A stretch of 64,000 nucleotides of DNA from Bacillus rhizoplanae (GTDB lineage Bacteria > Bacillota > Bacilli > Bacillales > Bacillaceae_G), in NCBI RefSeq assembly GCF_917563915.1, contig NZ_CAKJTI010000008.1:112954-176953 (forward strand). Direction: 5' to 3'. Below the pieces are notes generated by a model that saw only the letters and a list, made by a program, of their open reading frames with translations, searched no databases and had not been told where the DNA came from. The position numbers and the translations under genes are program-made. This document shows positions 37,498 through 45,360 of this stretch, piece by piece (within the stretch, counting starts at the first letter, position 1; every line of letters begins with the position of its first letter).

Positions 37498-38235
37498 TTA
37501 TGTTCCGAGTACCTTTTTGCCAAGAGGTTTCGTACTATTCGAATCTGGTTCAAGTGTAATACCGATATTATCAAAGGACTGTGTTTGTGAAATTTCATAT
37601 GTCAGAAGTCCTGAACCAGTTTCATCAGGTTTAAATATTCCAGCGTTTTTTCTTTCTCCATCTTTTAATAACCAAACTTGATACACTTCTGAATTTTTTA
37701 CTTGTGGCAAATGATCAGCTTGTACAACTAATTTTTTCTTATTTCCTTGTTGTATAACAAACATATACCCCTTTGTATTTTCATGATTTTGATCGGTTGA
37801 TACTAATGGACGAGTAGAAATTACTTCAATTGGATCATTGTTTAATTCATGTTTAGCTAAAGGTTGTATTTTTAATTGTGAATTTTCGATTGTTAATGCT
37901 ACTGTAATCACTAACATTGTTACTAGTAATCCTGTTGCCAACGGTGTAAATTGTTTTTTTAATAAAGCCGTCCATTCTTTCAATTTCGCTGTTACTATGT
38001 TATCTCCATTCGTTTGTTCTTGTGCAAATATAAAATCAAACACTTCCGCTTTTAATGTTGCCGGTACTTCTTTCTCCTCAAAATCGAAATGCAGCGCTTC
38101 CCAAGCTGGCTGCATTGATTGATACTCAGCTTGACATTTCGGGCATGTCTTTAAATGTTCTTTAAACTTTTTTTGTTCTCTATCATCAAATGTATTCGTA
38201 ACGTAAGATAATAAATGCTCACATTCTCTCTCCAT
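37498..38235 (-). CDS. Anti-sigma factor, zinc-finger plus RskA domain
   Basis: A 245-residue single-pass membrane protein. The N-terminal cytoplasmic part has the anti-sigma zinc finger HLKTCPKC (His-x3-Cys-x2-Cys, about 26-37). A membrane segment lies at about 97-117 (LATGLLVTMLVITVALTIE). The extracellular C-terminus is an RskA domain (YMFVIQQGNKKKLVVQADHLPQVKNSEVYQVWLLKDGERKNAGIFKPDETGSG), typically ending in a conserved proline/valine-rich strand. It begins 10 bases after the ECF sigma gene, so the two are co-transcribed. It should hold that sigma factor inactive until an outside signal triggers its proteolysis. Confidence 0.88.
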   Translation of the reverse strand: MERECEHLLSYVTNTFDDREQKKFKEHLKTCPKCQAEYQSMQPAWEALHFDFEEKEVPATLKAEVFDFIFAQEQTNGDNIVTAKLKEWTALLKKQFTPLATGLLVTMLVITVALTIENSQLKIQPLAKHELNNDPIEVISTRPLVSTDQNHENTKGYMFVIQQGNKKKLVVQADHLPQVKNSEVYQVWLLKDGERKNAGIFKPDETGSGLLTYEISQTQSFDNIGITLEPDSNSTKPLGKKVLGT

Positions 38236-38245
38236 ACTATCCCCT

Positions 38246-38788
38246 CTATTCTAGATATTTTTTTAATTGCTTTAAAGATTGATGAAGACGACTTTTAATG
38301 GTTCCCAATGGCTCATCTTCCATTTTAGCAATCTCACTAAGGGAATAACCTTTCCAATATAGCAAGTCAATTAATCTTTTTTGAGACGTAGACAAATTCT
38401 GCTTTGCCTTTTGAATTTCAACACTGTGCAGCCTTTTCTCGATTTCATTCTTTGAATCTGCTATATGTATAGGTTTTTCAGCATCATCAAACTTCCTATA
38501 CATAAGTTCTTTATTTTCTTTTCGGACATAATCAATACATATATTCCTCGTAATCGTAAGTATCCAATTTACGAAATCACCTTTTGAAGGATTATACATA
38601 CTTTTAGTTGTCCAAAGTTTTAAGAACACTAATTGAACAACTTCTTTTGTTTTGTCTTCATTTCCCTGAAAAAATTTAAAAGTGAAACTATATGTCAGCT
38701 TAATATATCGTTCATATAGTTCTTCTAATGCGGGACGATAGTTCCTTTTTACTAATTGCATTAACTCATAATCATTTTTTTCTTTCAT
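38246..38788 (-). CDS. ECF sigma factor partnered with the RskA-type anti-sigma factor
   Basis: This extracytoplasmic-function sigma factor is about 180 residues from the ATG at 38788; an in-frame ATG at 38815 has no ribosome site, while GGGAG lies 11 bases before 38788. Region 2 is YERYIKLTYSFTFKFFQGNEDKTKEVVQLVFLKLWTT, with VNWILTITRNICIDYVRK. Region 4 is LIDLLYWKGYSLSEIAKMEDEPLGTIKSRLHQSLKQLKK. The downstream anti-sigma factor identifies the group as SigK/RskA-like. The target genes are unknown; the lipoprotein gene just upstream on the same strand is a good candidate. Confidence 0.9.
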   Translation of the reverse strand: MKEKNDYELMQLVKRNYRPALEELYERYIKLTYSFTFKFFQGNEDKTKEVVQLVFLKLWTTKSMYNPSKGDFVNWILTITRNICIDYVRKENKELMYRKFDDAEKPIHIADSKNEIEKRLHSVEIQKAKQNLSTSQKRLIDLLYWKGYSLSEIAKMEDEPLGTIKSRLHQSLKQLKKYLE

Positions 38789-38869
38789 TCCCACCTGCAC
38801 TCCCTGTTTTTTCATTCATTTCTGATAATTTGTAATTTATTTAATTATATAATTCAGGAAGAAAAATAG

Positions 38870-38895
38870 GAACCACCAACAACGTTGGTCGCTCC
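38870..38895 (-). terminator. Hairpin between the lipoprotein and sigma genes
   Basis: ACCAAC and GTTGGT pair within GGAACC...GCTCC, followed on the minus strand by a CTATTTTTC run. Confidence 0.45.
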
Positions 38896-38909
38896 TTTTA
38901 ACAGAACAC

Positions 38910-38963
38910 TTATCCCGCTATTCGCGGGCAGTAAGACCCCCACTGATGGAAGTTTTACTTTAT
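38910..38963. repeat. Short bcr1-like repeat after the lipoprotein gene
   Basis: 54 bases from TTAT-CCCGCTATTCGCGGGCAG to GGAAGTTTTACTTTAT. Its right box overlaps the stop codon of the lipoprotein gene. Confidence 0.8.
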
Positions 38964-39454
38964 CACTGTTTAAATGTAGTTTCACTATTCAGCACAAACC
39001 ATATATCTTTAACCCCTTGTCCATTTATATCTCCTTTTGATTTATCGTTGGCAAAATAGTAAAGGGGATATCCTTTATACGTTACTTGTTGTTCTTTCGT
39101 ATCTTCTCTTGTTATCGTAGCAAAGTCTTTTTTATCAAATCCTTTTGGCACTTCAAAATCTTTTACAGCAAATGGCGGCCAAAGTTTTACACAGTCACCA
39201 CTACAATTACTTACCTTAGCTGTGTCTTTTGCAAAATAATAGAGTGTCTTTCCGTTTGAATCTGCTAAGTATTTTCCAACCTTATCGTTCTCTAATAATT
39301 GTAAACTAGGAGATTCCTCTTTATTACTAGAAACTTCACTCACGTTTTCTCCACTCGTTTTCTTACTTTGAGCCCCTTCTTCCTTATCGCTATTACACGC
39401 TGTTAATAAAAAAATGCTCGCTAATATGGATACAACACATTGCCATGCTTTCAT
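38963..39454 (-). CDS. Lipoprotein of the secreted-repeat (COG4315, YxFxxD) family
   Basis: A 163-residue lipoprotein. The lipobox is LLTAC at about residues 17-21. Two copies of the family motif are present: LADSNGKTLYYFAKDTAKVSNCSGDCVKLWPPF (with the Y-x-F-x-x-D core and a C-x3-C pair) and VTYKGYPLYYFANDKSKGDINGQGVKDIWFVL. The function of the family is unknown; it is commonly found with ECF sigma/anti-sigma pairs, as here. It is probably surface-exposed and part of the regulon of the adjacent sigma factor. Confidence 0.85.
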   Translation of the reverse strand: MKAWQCVVSILASIFLLTACNSDKEEGAQSKKTSGENVSEVSSNKEESPSLQLLENDKVGKYLADSNGKTLYYFAKDTAKVSNCSGDCVKLWPPFAVKDFEVPKGFDKKDFATITREDTKEQQVTYKGYPLYYFANDKSKGDINGQGVKDIWFVLNSETTFKQ

Positions 39455-39491
39455 ACTGACTCCTCCTTTAATTTTTTATTTATATTTAAGG

Positions 39492-39517
39492 TAACGATAG
39501 AAAAGTTTGATTGGTTT
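39492..39517 (-). promoter_or_regulatory. Possible ECF-type promoter of the lipoprotein gene
   Basis: On the minus strand AAACC and CGTTA are separated by 16 bases, resembling the AAC...CGT layout of Bacillus ECF promoters. It would link the gene to the sigma factor downstream. Confidence 0.35.
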
Positions 39518-39530
39518 GATAAAAAATAAA

Positions 39531-39567
39531 AAAAAGATGCAAGCCTCTCCTTCGGCTTACATCTCTT
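39531..39567 (-). terminator. Terminator of the PH-domain pair
   Basis: AAAGATG-AAGCC pairs with GGCTTACATCTCTTT (two interruptions), just past the stop codon at 39578. Confidence 0.65.
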
Positions 39568-39577
39568 TCTAACTCTA

Positions 39578-41014
39578 TCAAATTTCTGCCTTCTTCTTAT
39601 ACCAACTATGCATCTTCTCTGCATCTTCTAATCTGGTATGTTTTAATTCATAATGCCGTCCTGCACCTGATGACGCAACCGCAAACATATACGTACACAA
39701 TTGATCTTTACGCTGGAAGTAAGACTGACTTTTCTTCATCGATTGAATATGTCTTTTTCTCACTAGTCCTGTATATTTAGCAATGCCGCGATATACAATT
39801 GTGAGCTGATTAGGTTGCAGCGCGTATCCGCCTGTTGTAAATTTTCCATATCCAAGAGCTGTAAAAAGAATAAACAATGGAATTAGCACAAATAATCCCA
39901 TATATTGTTTAAAATATATACTGACTCCAGCAATTGGTATTGCAAATATCATACAAATAATCCAACTATTAATGAGATAGCGACGCAGTGCAGCCTTTGG
40001 TAAATGTGTTACATGCTCCTCTATTTTGTATGGTAATTGCAAGTGCTCAAATAATTGTTGCACGTCCTTTTTTCTCATAAGGGGATGCAGCGTGACATTC
40101 ATTTCATTTTTTCCAACGCTTTGAATCACTTCTACGTGCACCGAGCAATAACCAAACGGTTGTCGAAGCAGTGCTTCTTTAATCGTAATGGCTTGGATCC
40201 GGTGTAACTTTAACACAAGTTCCTTTTTCTCAAATAACCCTTGCGAAATGCGAATTTCATCTCCTCTTCGATAAACAGTAAAATTCGCATGTTTAAATGC
40301 ATATGAAAGTGTTGAAATAACCCATGAAAATACAAGTAAAATAGCCGCCATATACATCCAGCCATATATATCACTATCTTCCACATACTTTTCGACTGTA
40401 TGGATAAGATACTGCGGAAGATAATCTTTTAGCTCTTGCGCAAATATGAAAAGAAATGAAAATAACAAGCCAAACTGACCGGATGTAACAGATGCAAGGA
40501 GAATTTCTTTTACTGTTAGTTTATAAACAGCTGTATTTGTTTCATTCGTTTGTGCATGCTGTTCTTCTTCTAACTGATTTTCTATTTTCGCTTCTTCATT
40601 TAGAAGAGAAATTAAATGCTTTGCCTCGTCATTTGTAATCCCTGCTAAGCTTACCTCTGGTTCATGACCTCCACCAGCCGTTTCAATCTTTAATTTCGTT
40701 AAACCTAACAATTGATAGACAACATTGGAGCTTGTAGTGATTGTTTGCACACGCTCTTTATTTAAGTAGCTTTCTTTTTTCACAAATAATCCATGTTTAA
40801 TATGTAGAGTATTATTTTCAATCCAATACACTTTGTAATACCATTCAATCATAGTAGAAAGGATGGTAAACGCGAAAATCCCAAATGGAATCAAATACCA
40901 AAATGGAAATTTACCTTTCGTACTAAAAAGAAGTAGAAATGTTGGCAGAAGATCTTTAATCTTTAATTCGAATAAAATGGTAATTGGATGTTGTCTCTTA
41001 TACATCTTCATCAC
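39578..41014 (-). CDS. Bacterial PH-domain membrane protein (YdbT-like)
   Basis: This 478-residue membrane protein has three bPH2 domains separated by paired membrane segments. The domains begin with the family patterns YKVYWIENNTLHIKHGLFVKKESYLNKERVQTI, HANFTVYRRGDEIRISQGLFEKKELVLKLHRIQAI and YGKFTTGGYALQPNQLTIVYRGIAKYTGLVRKRHIQSM. B. subtilis YdbT has this layout and pairs with YdbS. Expression of ydbST there raises resistance to the bacteriocin amylocyclicin; the role here is inferred only. The gene overlaps its partner by 17 bases and is surely co-translated. Confidence 0.88.
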   Translation of the reverse strand: MMKMYKRQHPITILFELKIKDLLPTFLLLFSTKGKFPFWYLIPFGIFAFTILSTMIEWYYKVYWIENNTLHIKHGLFVKKESYLNKERVQTITTSSNVVYQLLGLTKLKIETAGGGHEPEVSLAGITNDEAKHLISLLNEEAKIENQLEEEQHAQTNETNTAVYKLTVKEILLASVTSGQFGLLFSFLFIFAQELKDYLPQYLIHTVEKYVEDSDIYGWMYMAAILLVFSWVISTLSYAFKHANFTVYRRGDEIRISQGLFEKKELVLKLHRIQAITIKEALLRQPFGYCSVHVEVIQSVGKNEMNVTLHPLMRKKDVQQLFEHLQLPYKIEEHVTHLPKAALRRYLINSWIICMIFAIPIAGVSIYFKQYMGLFVLIPLFILFTALGYGKFTTGGYALQPNQLTIVYRGIAKYTGLVRKRHIQSMKKSQSYFQRKDQLCTYMFAVASSGAGRHYELKHTRLEDAEKMHSWYKKKAEI

Positions 41015-41474
41015 TTACCTTCGCCAGTTCAGAAATTTGGCGTTTTAATTGTTCTGCTTCTCTCATCGTTAAACCAGGAATACCATGCGTCATTGCAGCT
41101 GTAGATACTTTTAATTCTGTTAAGCCATACTTACGCATAATTGGACCTTGTTCAATCGTTATGTGCTGAATACGAATCATCGGTACAAGCACTCGCTCTA
41201 CTGTAAACATCCCTTTTTGAATTTCTATTTCCTCTTCATTTAACTCATAACTATAATAGCGTTGACGTAAACTTGGGAGATACATATAACCGAGCGGCGC
41301 ATACCCAAGAAGCGCGATTACAAGCGCACCAAATATCCAGCCTGTCCAATCAAATTTAATCATAAATATAAAATAAGCAATTGTAATAATAAGACCGACT
41401 CCAGATGTAATGAGCGAGCTAATTTGCCATACCCGTACCATGCTGGAATGAATTTGATTTTCTAATGGTTGCAT
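40998..41474 (-). CDS. Bacterial PH-domain membrane protein (YdbS-like)
   Basis: A 158-residue partner of the larger PH-domain protein. Two membrane segments (about 17-37 and 45-65) precede one bPH2 domain: YYSYELNEEEIEIQKGMFTVERVLVPMIRIQHITIEQGPIMRKYGLTELKVSTAAMTHGIPGL. It is promoter-proximal, and its 3' end overlaps the start of the YdbT-like gene. The start follows GAGGTGAAAC. Confidence 0.88.
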   Translation of the reverse strand: MQPLENQIHSSMVRVWQISSLITSGVGLIITIAYFIFMIKFDWTGWIFGALVIALLGYAPLGYMYLPSLRQRYYSYELNEEEIEIQKGMFTVERVLVPMIRIQHITIEQGPIMRKYGLTELKVSTAAMTHGIPGLTMREAEQLKRQISELAKVSDEDV

Positions 41475-41570
41475 CGTTTCACCTCTATTTTATAATCTAG
41501 CACATCTTTTTCTATGAATATATAAGTTAGCAAGCTGTATTAATCATATTAAAAACATAATTGGAAAACA

Positions 41571-41605
41571 AGCCATTTAAAGGGAATGTTTTCCTTTAAA
41601 TGGCT
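41571..41605. terminator. Hairpin left of the first tnpB element
   Basis: AGCCATTTAAAGG pairs perfectly with CCTTTAAATGGCT across a 9-base loop. It was probably a terminator of the ecs-side transcript before the element inserted. Confidence 0.6.
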
Positions 41606-41765
41606 ACAAAAAAACTTTCGCATCTATCATACCTTTCGAGAGGACTCCCACCTCTAAACATATGTGAAGGTGATGAGATGAATCGAAAAAAATATTTTAT
41701 GTTCAAAAAATAACAGAAACATACGTTCTTATTTTGTTATAATACCCTTAACAAGGAGGTGAAAA

Positions 41766-43235
41766 ATGACAATGGAAAATCAAACAAATTATAAAGCTCT
41801 TCAGATTTGGATTAAAAAAGGGCATCGTATGTATTCTTATTTTCAAGAATCATGTCAAAATGCTAAGAATATGTACAACACGACAAACTTTTATATACGA
41901 CAAGTGTATACAGGTCTGACACAAGATAAGGAGTTGCAACCTTTACAAAGAGAAGTTTTGGATACAATTGATAAAAACATTGGGAAGATGAATGATATGC
42001 AACTTCTTGCCTATCAAAAGAAATTAGAAAAAGAAAAATTGAAGCCAAAAGAAAAACAAAAAGAAGTAAAATGCAACTTATTTTCAGAACCAACTACAGA
42101 AAATCCTTATGTAGATTGTAATTTTCTGGATGCGTTGTTTAAGGTTATCGTTCAAAATGATTATCGTGCTTTGCCTACGCAATCTAGTCAATCAATCATG
42201 AAAAATGTATTCCAAAATTGGAAGTCTTTTTTTGCTAGTTTAAAAGATTATAAAAAGAATCCAAATAAATATACTGGAAGACCTAGAATTCCAAAATATA
42301 TTCGTTCTTCTGAAAAAGAGATTCTGTATACAAATCAAGATTGTGTCATTAAAAATGATAAGTTTTTAAAGTTTCCAAAGACAAAATTGCAATTAAACAT
42401 TGGGAAATTAGGGTTTACTGAAGGTAAATTGAAGCAAGTTCGTGTCATTCCAAAATACAATGAGTATGTAGTGGAATTGGTGGTAGATGTTCCTTTAGAA
42501 CAACAATCCGTTGAAGAGAATGGGCGTTATATGAGTATTGATTTAGGTATTGATAATCTTGCAACCATTGTAACAAACACAGGTATGAAACCTGTACTTG
42601 TTAAGGGCAAACATGTCAAAAGCATAAATCAATATTACAATAAAATGAAGAGCCATTTTACAAGTGTTCTCAGGAAAGGTAAACAAACAAAGGAAGGACC
42701 TTTTACTTCTAAAAGAATAGAAAAACTTCATCAAAAGCGTTACCTGAAAATAAAGGACATCTTCCATAAAGCTAGTCACCATATTGTAAAACTAGCTCAA
42801 GAAGAGGAAGTTTGCAAAATCGTTATTGGTCAAAACAAAAGTTGGAAGCAAGAAACGAATATGGGAAAGAAAAATAACCAAACGTTTTGCCATATCTCGC
42901 ATAGTGTATTGATTCAAATGATTACATACAAAGCAAATGCAGTAGGCATTCAAGTTATTGTAACCGAGGAATCTTACACATCAAAAGCAAGTTTTCTAGA
43001 TCATGACTTTATTCCAACGTATGGAACAAATGACCAAAATGCAACGTTTTCAGGAAAACGAATGAAGCGTGGTATGTATCGTTCTGCAAAAGGAATCGAA
43101 ATCAACGCAGACGTAAATGCTGCGGCTAATATTTTACGAAAAGTAGTCCCGAATGCATGGACAAACGGGATAGAGGGGTTAGGCGTGAAACAGCTCGCTA
43201 GTGTGTTAACTCCACTGACGTTAATCGTCCGTTAG
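41766..43235 (+). CDS. tnpB: TnpB (OrfB) RNA-guided nuclease of an IS605-type element
   Basis: A 489-residue TnpB. Well-characterised TnpB proteins cut DNA using an RNA from the element's right end. RuvC-I is D259 in RYMSIDLGIDNLATI and RuvC-III is D449 in INADVNAAANI. At the usual RuvC-II position the strand reads KIVIGQNKSWKQ, with G355 where most relatives have glutamate; E401-E402 in TEESYTSKASF are the nearest conserved acids. No cysteines exist between 402 and 449, so the zinc ribbon is absent. The start has an AAGGAGGTG site. The C-terminal 30 residues run into the conserved right-end sequence. Whether it is active is open. Confidence 0.9.
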   Translation: MTMENQTNYKALQIWIKKGHRMYSYFQESCQNAKNMYNTTNFYIRQVYTGLTQDKELQPLQREVLDTIDKNIGKMNDMQLLAYQKKLEKEKLKPKEKQKEVKCNLFSEPTTENPYVDCNFLDALFKVIVQNDYRALPTQSSQSIMKNVFQNWKSFFASLKDYKKNPNKYTGRPRIPKYIRSSEKEILYTNQDCVIKNDKFLKFPKTKLQLNIGKLGFTEGKLKQVRVIPKYNEYVVELVVDVPLEQQSVEENGRYMSIDLGIDNLATIVTNTGMKPVLVKGKHVKSINQYYNKMKSHFTSVLRKGKQTKEGPFTSKRIEKLHQKRYLKIKDIFHKASHHIVKLAQEEEVCKIVIGQNKSWKQETNMGKKNNQTFCHISHSVLIQMITYKANAVGIQVIVTEESYTSKASFLDHDFIPTYGTNDQNATFSGKRMKRGMYRSAKGIEINADVNAAANILRKVVPNAWTNGIEGLGVKQLASVLTPLTLIVR

Positions 43236-43289
43236 GTCGAAACGTTAGAAACCCCCACTTCAAGCTTTGCTAAGTGGGGGAGTATTCAT
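43150..43289 (+). ncRNA. Candidate omega RNA / right-end guide RNA, copy 1
   Basis: The 3' end of tnpB and the following 50 bases share blocks with the same place in copy 2 (ATAGAGGGGTT, AACTCCACT, GAAACCCCCACTTCAAG) although the coding frame has diverged. That is what an RNA overlapping the gene end would leave. The 18-20 bases after 43289 would be the guide. Confidence 0.5.
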
Positions 43290-43310
43290 ATAGATACGAA
43301 AGTTTCCATG

Positions 43311-44027
43311 TTATATCATCCCTTTTTGCTGCAAGAAGCGCAACCGATAACAGTTCATTGTCACTTCACCGAGCCGCTGTAAAAGTTGATAGTTCGCGTA
43401 CGCCCCTACCGGCGCACCGATGATTGGTACAAGCTGCAACATCTTGGCTAAATCAATATAATCCCGGTATTCTTGCTGAAATTTCTCCCAATCAATATGA
43501 TTTTCTATATTCGTATCCCACGTTTCAATAGCCTTCCATATTTCTTTCCGATGATCATCACTTGAGAAAGCGAGCTGGAATACGTGAAGAATGAATAACC
43601 GTTCTTCTTTTTTACTCGTATCATAGCCGTACAGCGTTGCCGCATCAAATAAAAATTTAATTTTAATGCTAAGCAAAAGCGGAAAGTCAGCAAGACCGAG
43701 CAAGAAACCTCCTGCTCCTGTCCCAGCTCCTTCCGCTGCTGCAACCCTCTTATACTCCTCCATTTTCTTTAGCACTTCTTCATCTCTTCTTTGCAGTGAC
43801 CAATCCGTTTCTTTTAACTTCGGTTTGATGAAATTTGAACCAATGCTAATTCCTTGCACCATCGTTTTAATCGTCTCTGTTAGTATGTTTTGCACTTTTG
43901 TTGGAATGAATTGCTGCACTTTCGTTTGCATTGCTTTGGAAAAACGTGTCATTGCGGAAGAGTTTTTCACAATCTTTCTTTTCCACTGCTGCAATTCTAA
44001 GATGACCTTTTGTTCATATTCAGTCAT
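43311..44027 (-). CDS. ecsC: EcsC family protein
   Basis: A 238-residue protein from the ATG at 44027 (AAGGAAG site); B. subtilis EcsC is about the same. Its function is unknown, but it always follows the EcsAB transporter. The hydrophobic glycine stretch AAAEGAGTGAGGFLLGLADFPLLLSIKIKFLFDAA is the family hallmark, followed by KEERLFILHVFQLAFS and AKMLQLVPIIGAPVGAYANYQLL. The upstream longer frame is made of repeat sequence and is not used. It is last in ecsA-ecsB-ecsC; two repeat copies separate it from ecsB. Confidence 0.9.
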   Translation of the reverse strand: MTEYEQKVILELQQWKRKIVKNSSAMTRFSKAMQTKVQQFIPTKVQNILTETIKTMVQGISIGSNFIKPKLKETDWSLQRRDEEVLKKMEEYKRVAAAEGAGTGAGGFLLGLADFPLLLSIKIKFLFDAATLYGYDTSKKEERLFILHVFQLAFSSDDHRKEIWKAIETWDTNIENHIDWEKFQQEYRDYIDLAKMLQLVPIIGAPVGAYANYQLLQRLGEVTMNCYRLRFLQQKGMI

Positions 44028-44048
44028 ACTTTTCTTCCTTTCAATATA

Positions 44049-44150
44049 CGGTGAAACTTCCATTCATCAGATTTTTTCACCTATATTTTAAGTGCGGGAT
44101 AAAATGAAACTTCCATAAGTAGGGGTTTTACTGCCCGTTAATGCGGGATA
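44049..44150. repeat. Two tandem bcr1-like copies inside the ecs operon
   Basis: Copy one runs from GTGAAACTTCCATTCATCAG to GTGCGGGATAAA (44049-44103), and copy two from ATAAAATGAAACTTCC to GTTAATGCGGGATA (44099-44150). They share one ATAAA box. The second copy encodes the last six residues and stop codon of EcsB. Confidence 0.75.
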
Positions 44151-45360
44151 GGCGCTGTAAACGCTTTGCTCCGTATTGATATACAAATCCAACGCTAAAT
44201 AACATATTTTCAAGAAATACAATTCCTGTCATCATCATATCCTTCGTTGCAACCGCAAATAGCACGGTGAAAATGACACCACCTACGCAAAGGATAGCAC
44301 ATAATAATGCGAGAAAATCCTTCATCTTCGCTTCCTCTGGGACAGGATATAAATCAAGCCATACCTTCAAACGATGATGCTTCCATAAGCTTAACAACTG
44401 ATAGCCAATTAAATATAAAAACACGACACTGACAATAAGACGTGCATATAGAAATGGAACAAAGTATAAAATCAAGCTGCCAATTATAAGTAGACGAACA
44501 TACAGCCCAAGATAATTTCCTGAACGTAAAAACGTACGAACAAATAAGAATAAATATGGTCGTTTTTCTGGTACGGTATTGAGAATAAAATCAAGCCATT
44601 TCCGGCGAGATACACGTTCCTTTAACGCTGGCACATCGACAAACATATTGGCAATGCGGTATAGCAATAACATTTTCTTTCCTTCTTCAGCAATTAAGTA
44701 TTCCCAGTTCAGCGGTTTTCCTTTTACTTTTCGCTGCAAAAATACAAGATAAACCACCATTGCAAAAACGATTGCTCCCATATAAATGGCCGAAGCGCGC
44801 GCTACAAGGAAATACACAAAGAAAAAGTTAAGCACAAAACGGACCAACCAGTCAATGAGATGAATACGGTTATCCGTCATATAAGACTTTTCCCAAGTGA
44901 CAAATAAATTCCAAGCTTTACTTAACACAATAGCGAACACAATTACTATGTATGTTGTTCCGGATTGTTTCATCTGCTGGAAATAGAGCGGGGCAATCGC
45001 CGCACTTGCCATCGCTACTATATACAGCTGGATGAGAAACGTAAATTGAAATGCTTTTGTGAAATATGCTTTTAATTTTTCTTCTACCGGCAGTAAATAT
45101 ACAAGATCCGCTTCTTTTAATAACGTTTGAATCGATCCTGCTGTTAATACAAGGCCTAATAGAACTGCTATAACAAATGCTGCTGGAAATGAAGGTGTTA
45201 ATGTTTGTAACCATTGCTGATAATAATATGCACCCGCACCGATGATAAATACAAAAATAAATTTTAAATGATCATTAAATACATATTTACTATATGTACG
45301 AATCTCTTTTAAAAAATGACGAAATCGTTCTCTCCATAACTTTTTACTATTCATCAGCAT
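44128..45360 (-). CDS. ecsB: ABC transporter permease EcsB
   Basis: A 410-residue polytopic membrane protein, the permease of the EcsAB exporter. In B. subtilis the Ecs system affects protein secretion, processing by RasP, competence and sporulation. Hydrophobic segments are clustered at about 28-75, 100-160, 170-200, 285-325 and 345-390, as in the family. It overlaps ecsA by 14 bases. The final residues SRINGQ and the stop are encoded by a bcr1-like repeat, so the C-terminus differs from that of relatives lacking the insertion. Confidence 0.92.
   Translation of the reverse strand: MLMNSKKLWRERFRHFLKEIRTYSKYVFNDHLKFIFVFIIGAGAYYYQQWLQTLTPSFPAAFVIAVLLGLVLTAGSIQTLLKEADLVYLLPVEEKLKAYFTKAFQFTFLIQLYIVAMASAAIAPLYFQQMKQSGTTYIVIVFAIVLSKAWNLFVTWEKSYMTDNRIHLIDWLVRFVLNFFFVYFLVARASAIYMGAIVFAMVVYLVFLQRKVKGKPLNWEYLIAEEGKKMLLLYRIANMFVDVPALKERVSRRKWLDFILNTVPEKRPYLFLFVRTFLRSGNYLGLYVRLLIIGSLILYFVPFLYARLIVSVVFLYLIGYQLLSLWKHHRLKVWLDLYPVPEEAKMKDFLALLCAILCVGGVIFTVLFAVATKDMMMTGIVFLENMLFSVGFVYQYGAKRLQRLSRINGQ

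Larger units (their letters stand above)
41639..43289 (+). mobile_element. IS200/IS605-type element with tnpB only, copy 1
   Basis: The boundaries are estimates. The left end carries a hairpin AGAGG-ACTCCCA-CCTCT (41639-41655) of the kind TnpA would recognise, though the true end may lie up to 30 bases further left. The right end has a CCCCCACTT/AAGTGGGGG hairpin (43252-43280) and ends in TTCAT (43285-43289), shared with the second copy. There is no tnpA and no target duplication, as expected. It sits between the YdbS-like gene and ecsC. Confidence 0.75.
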
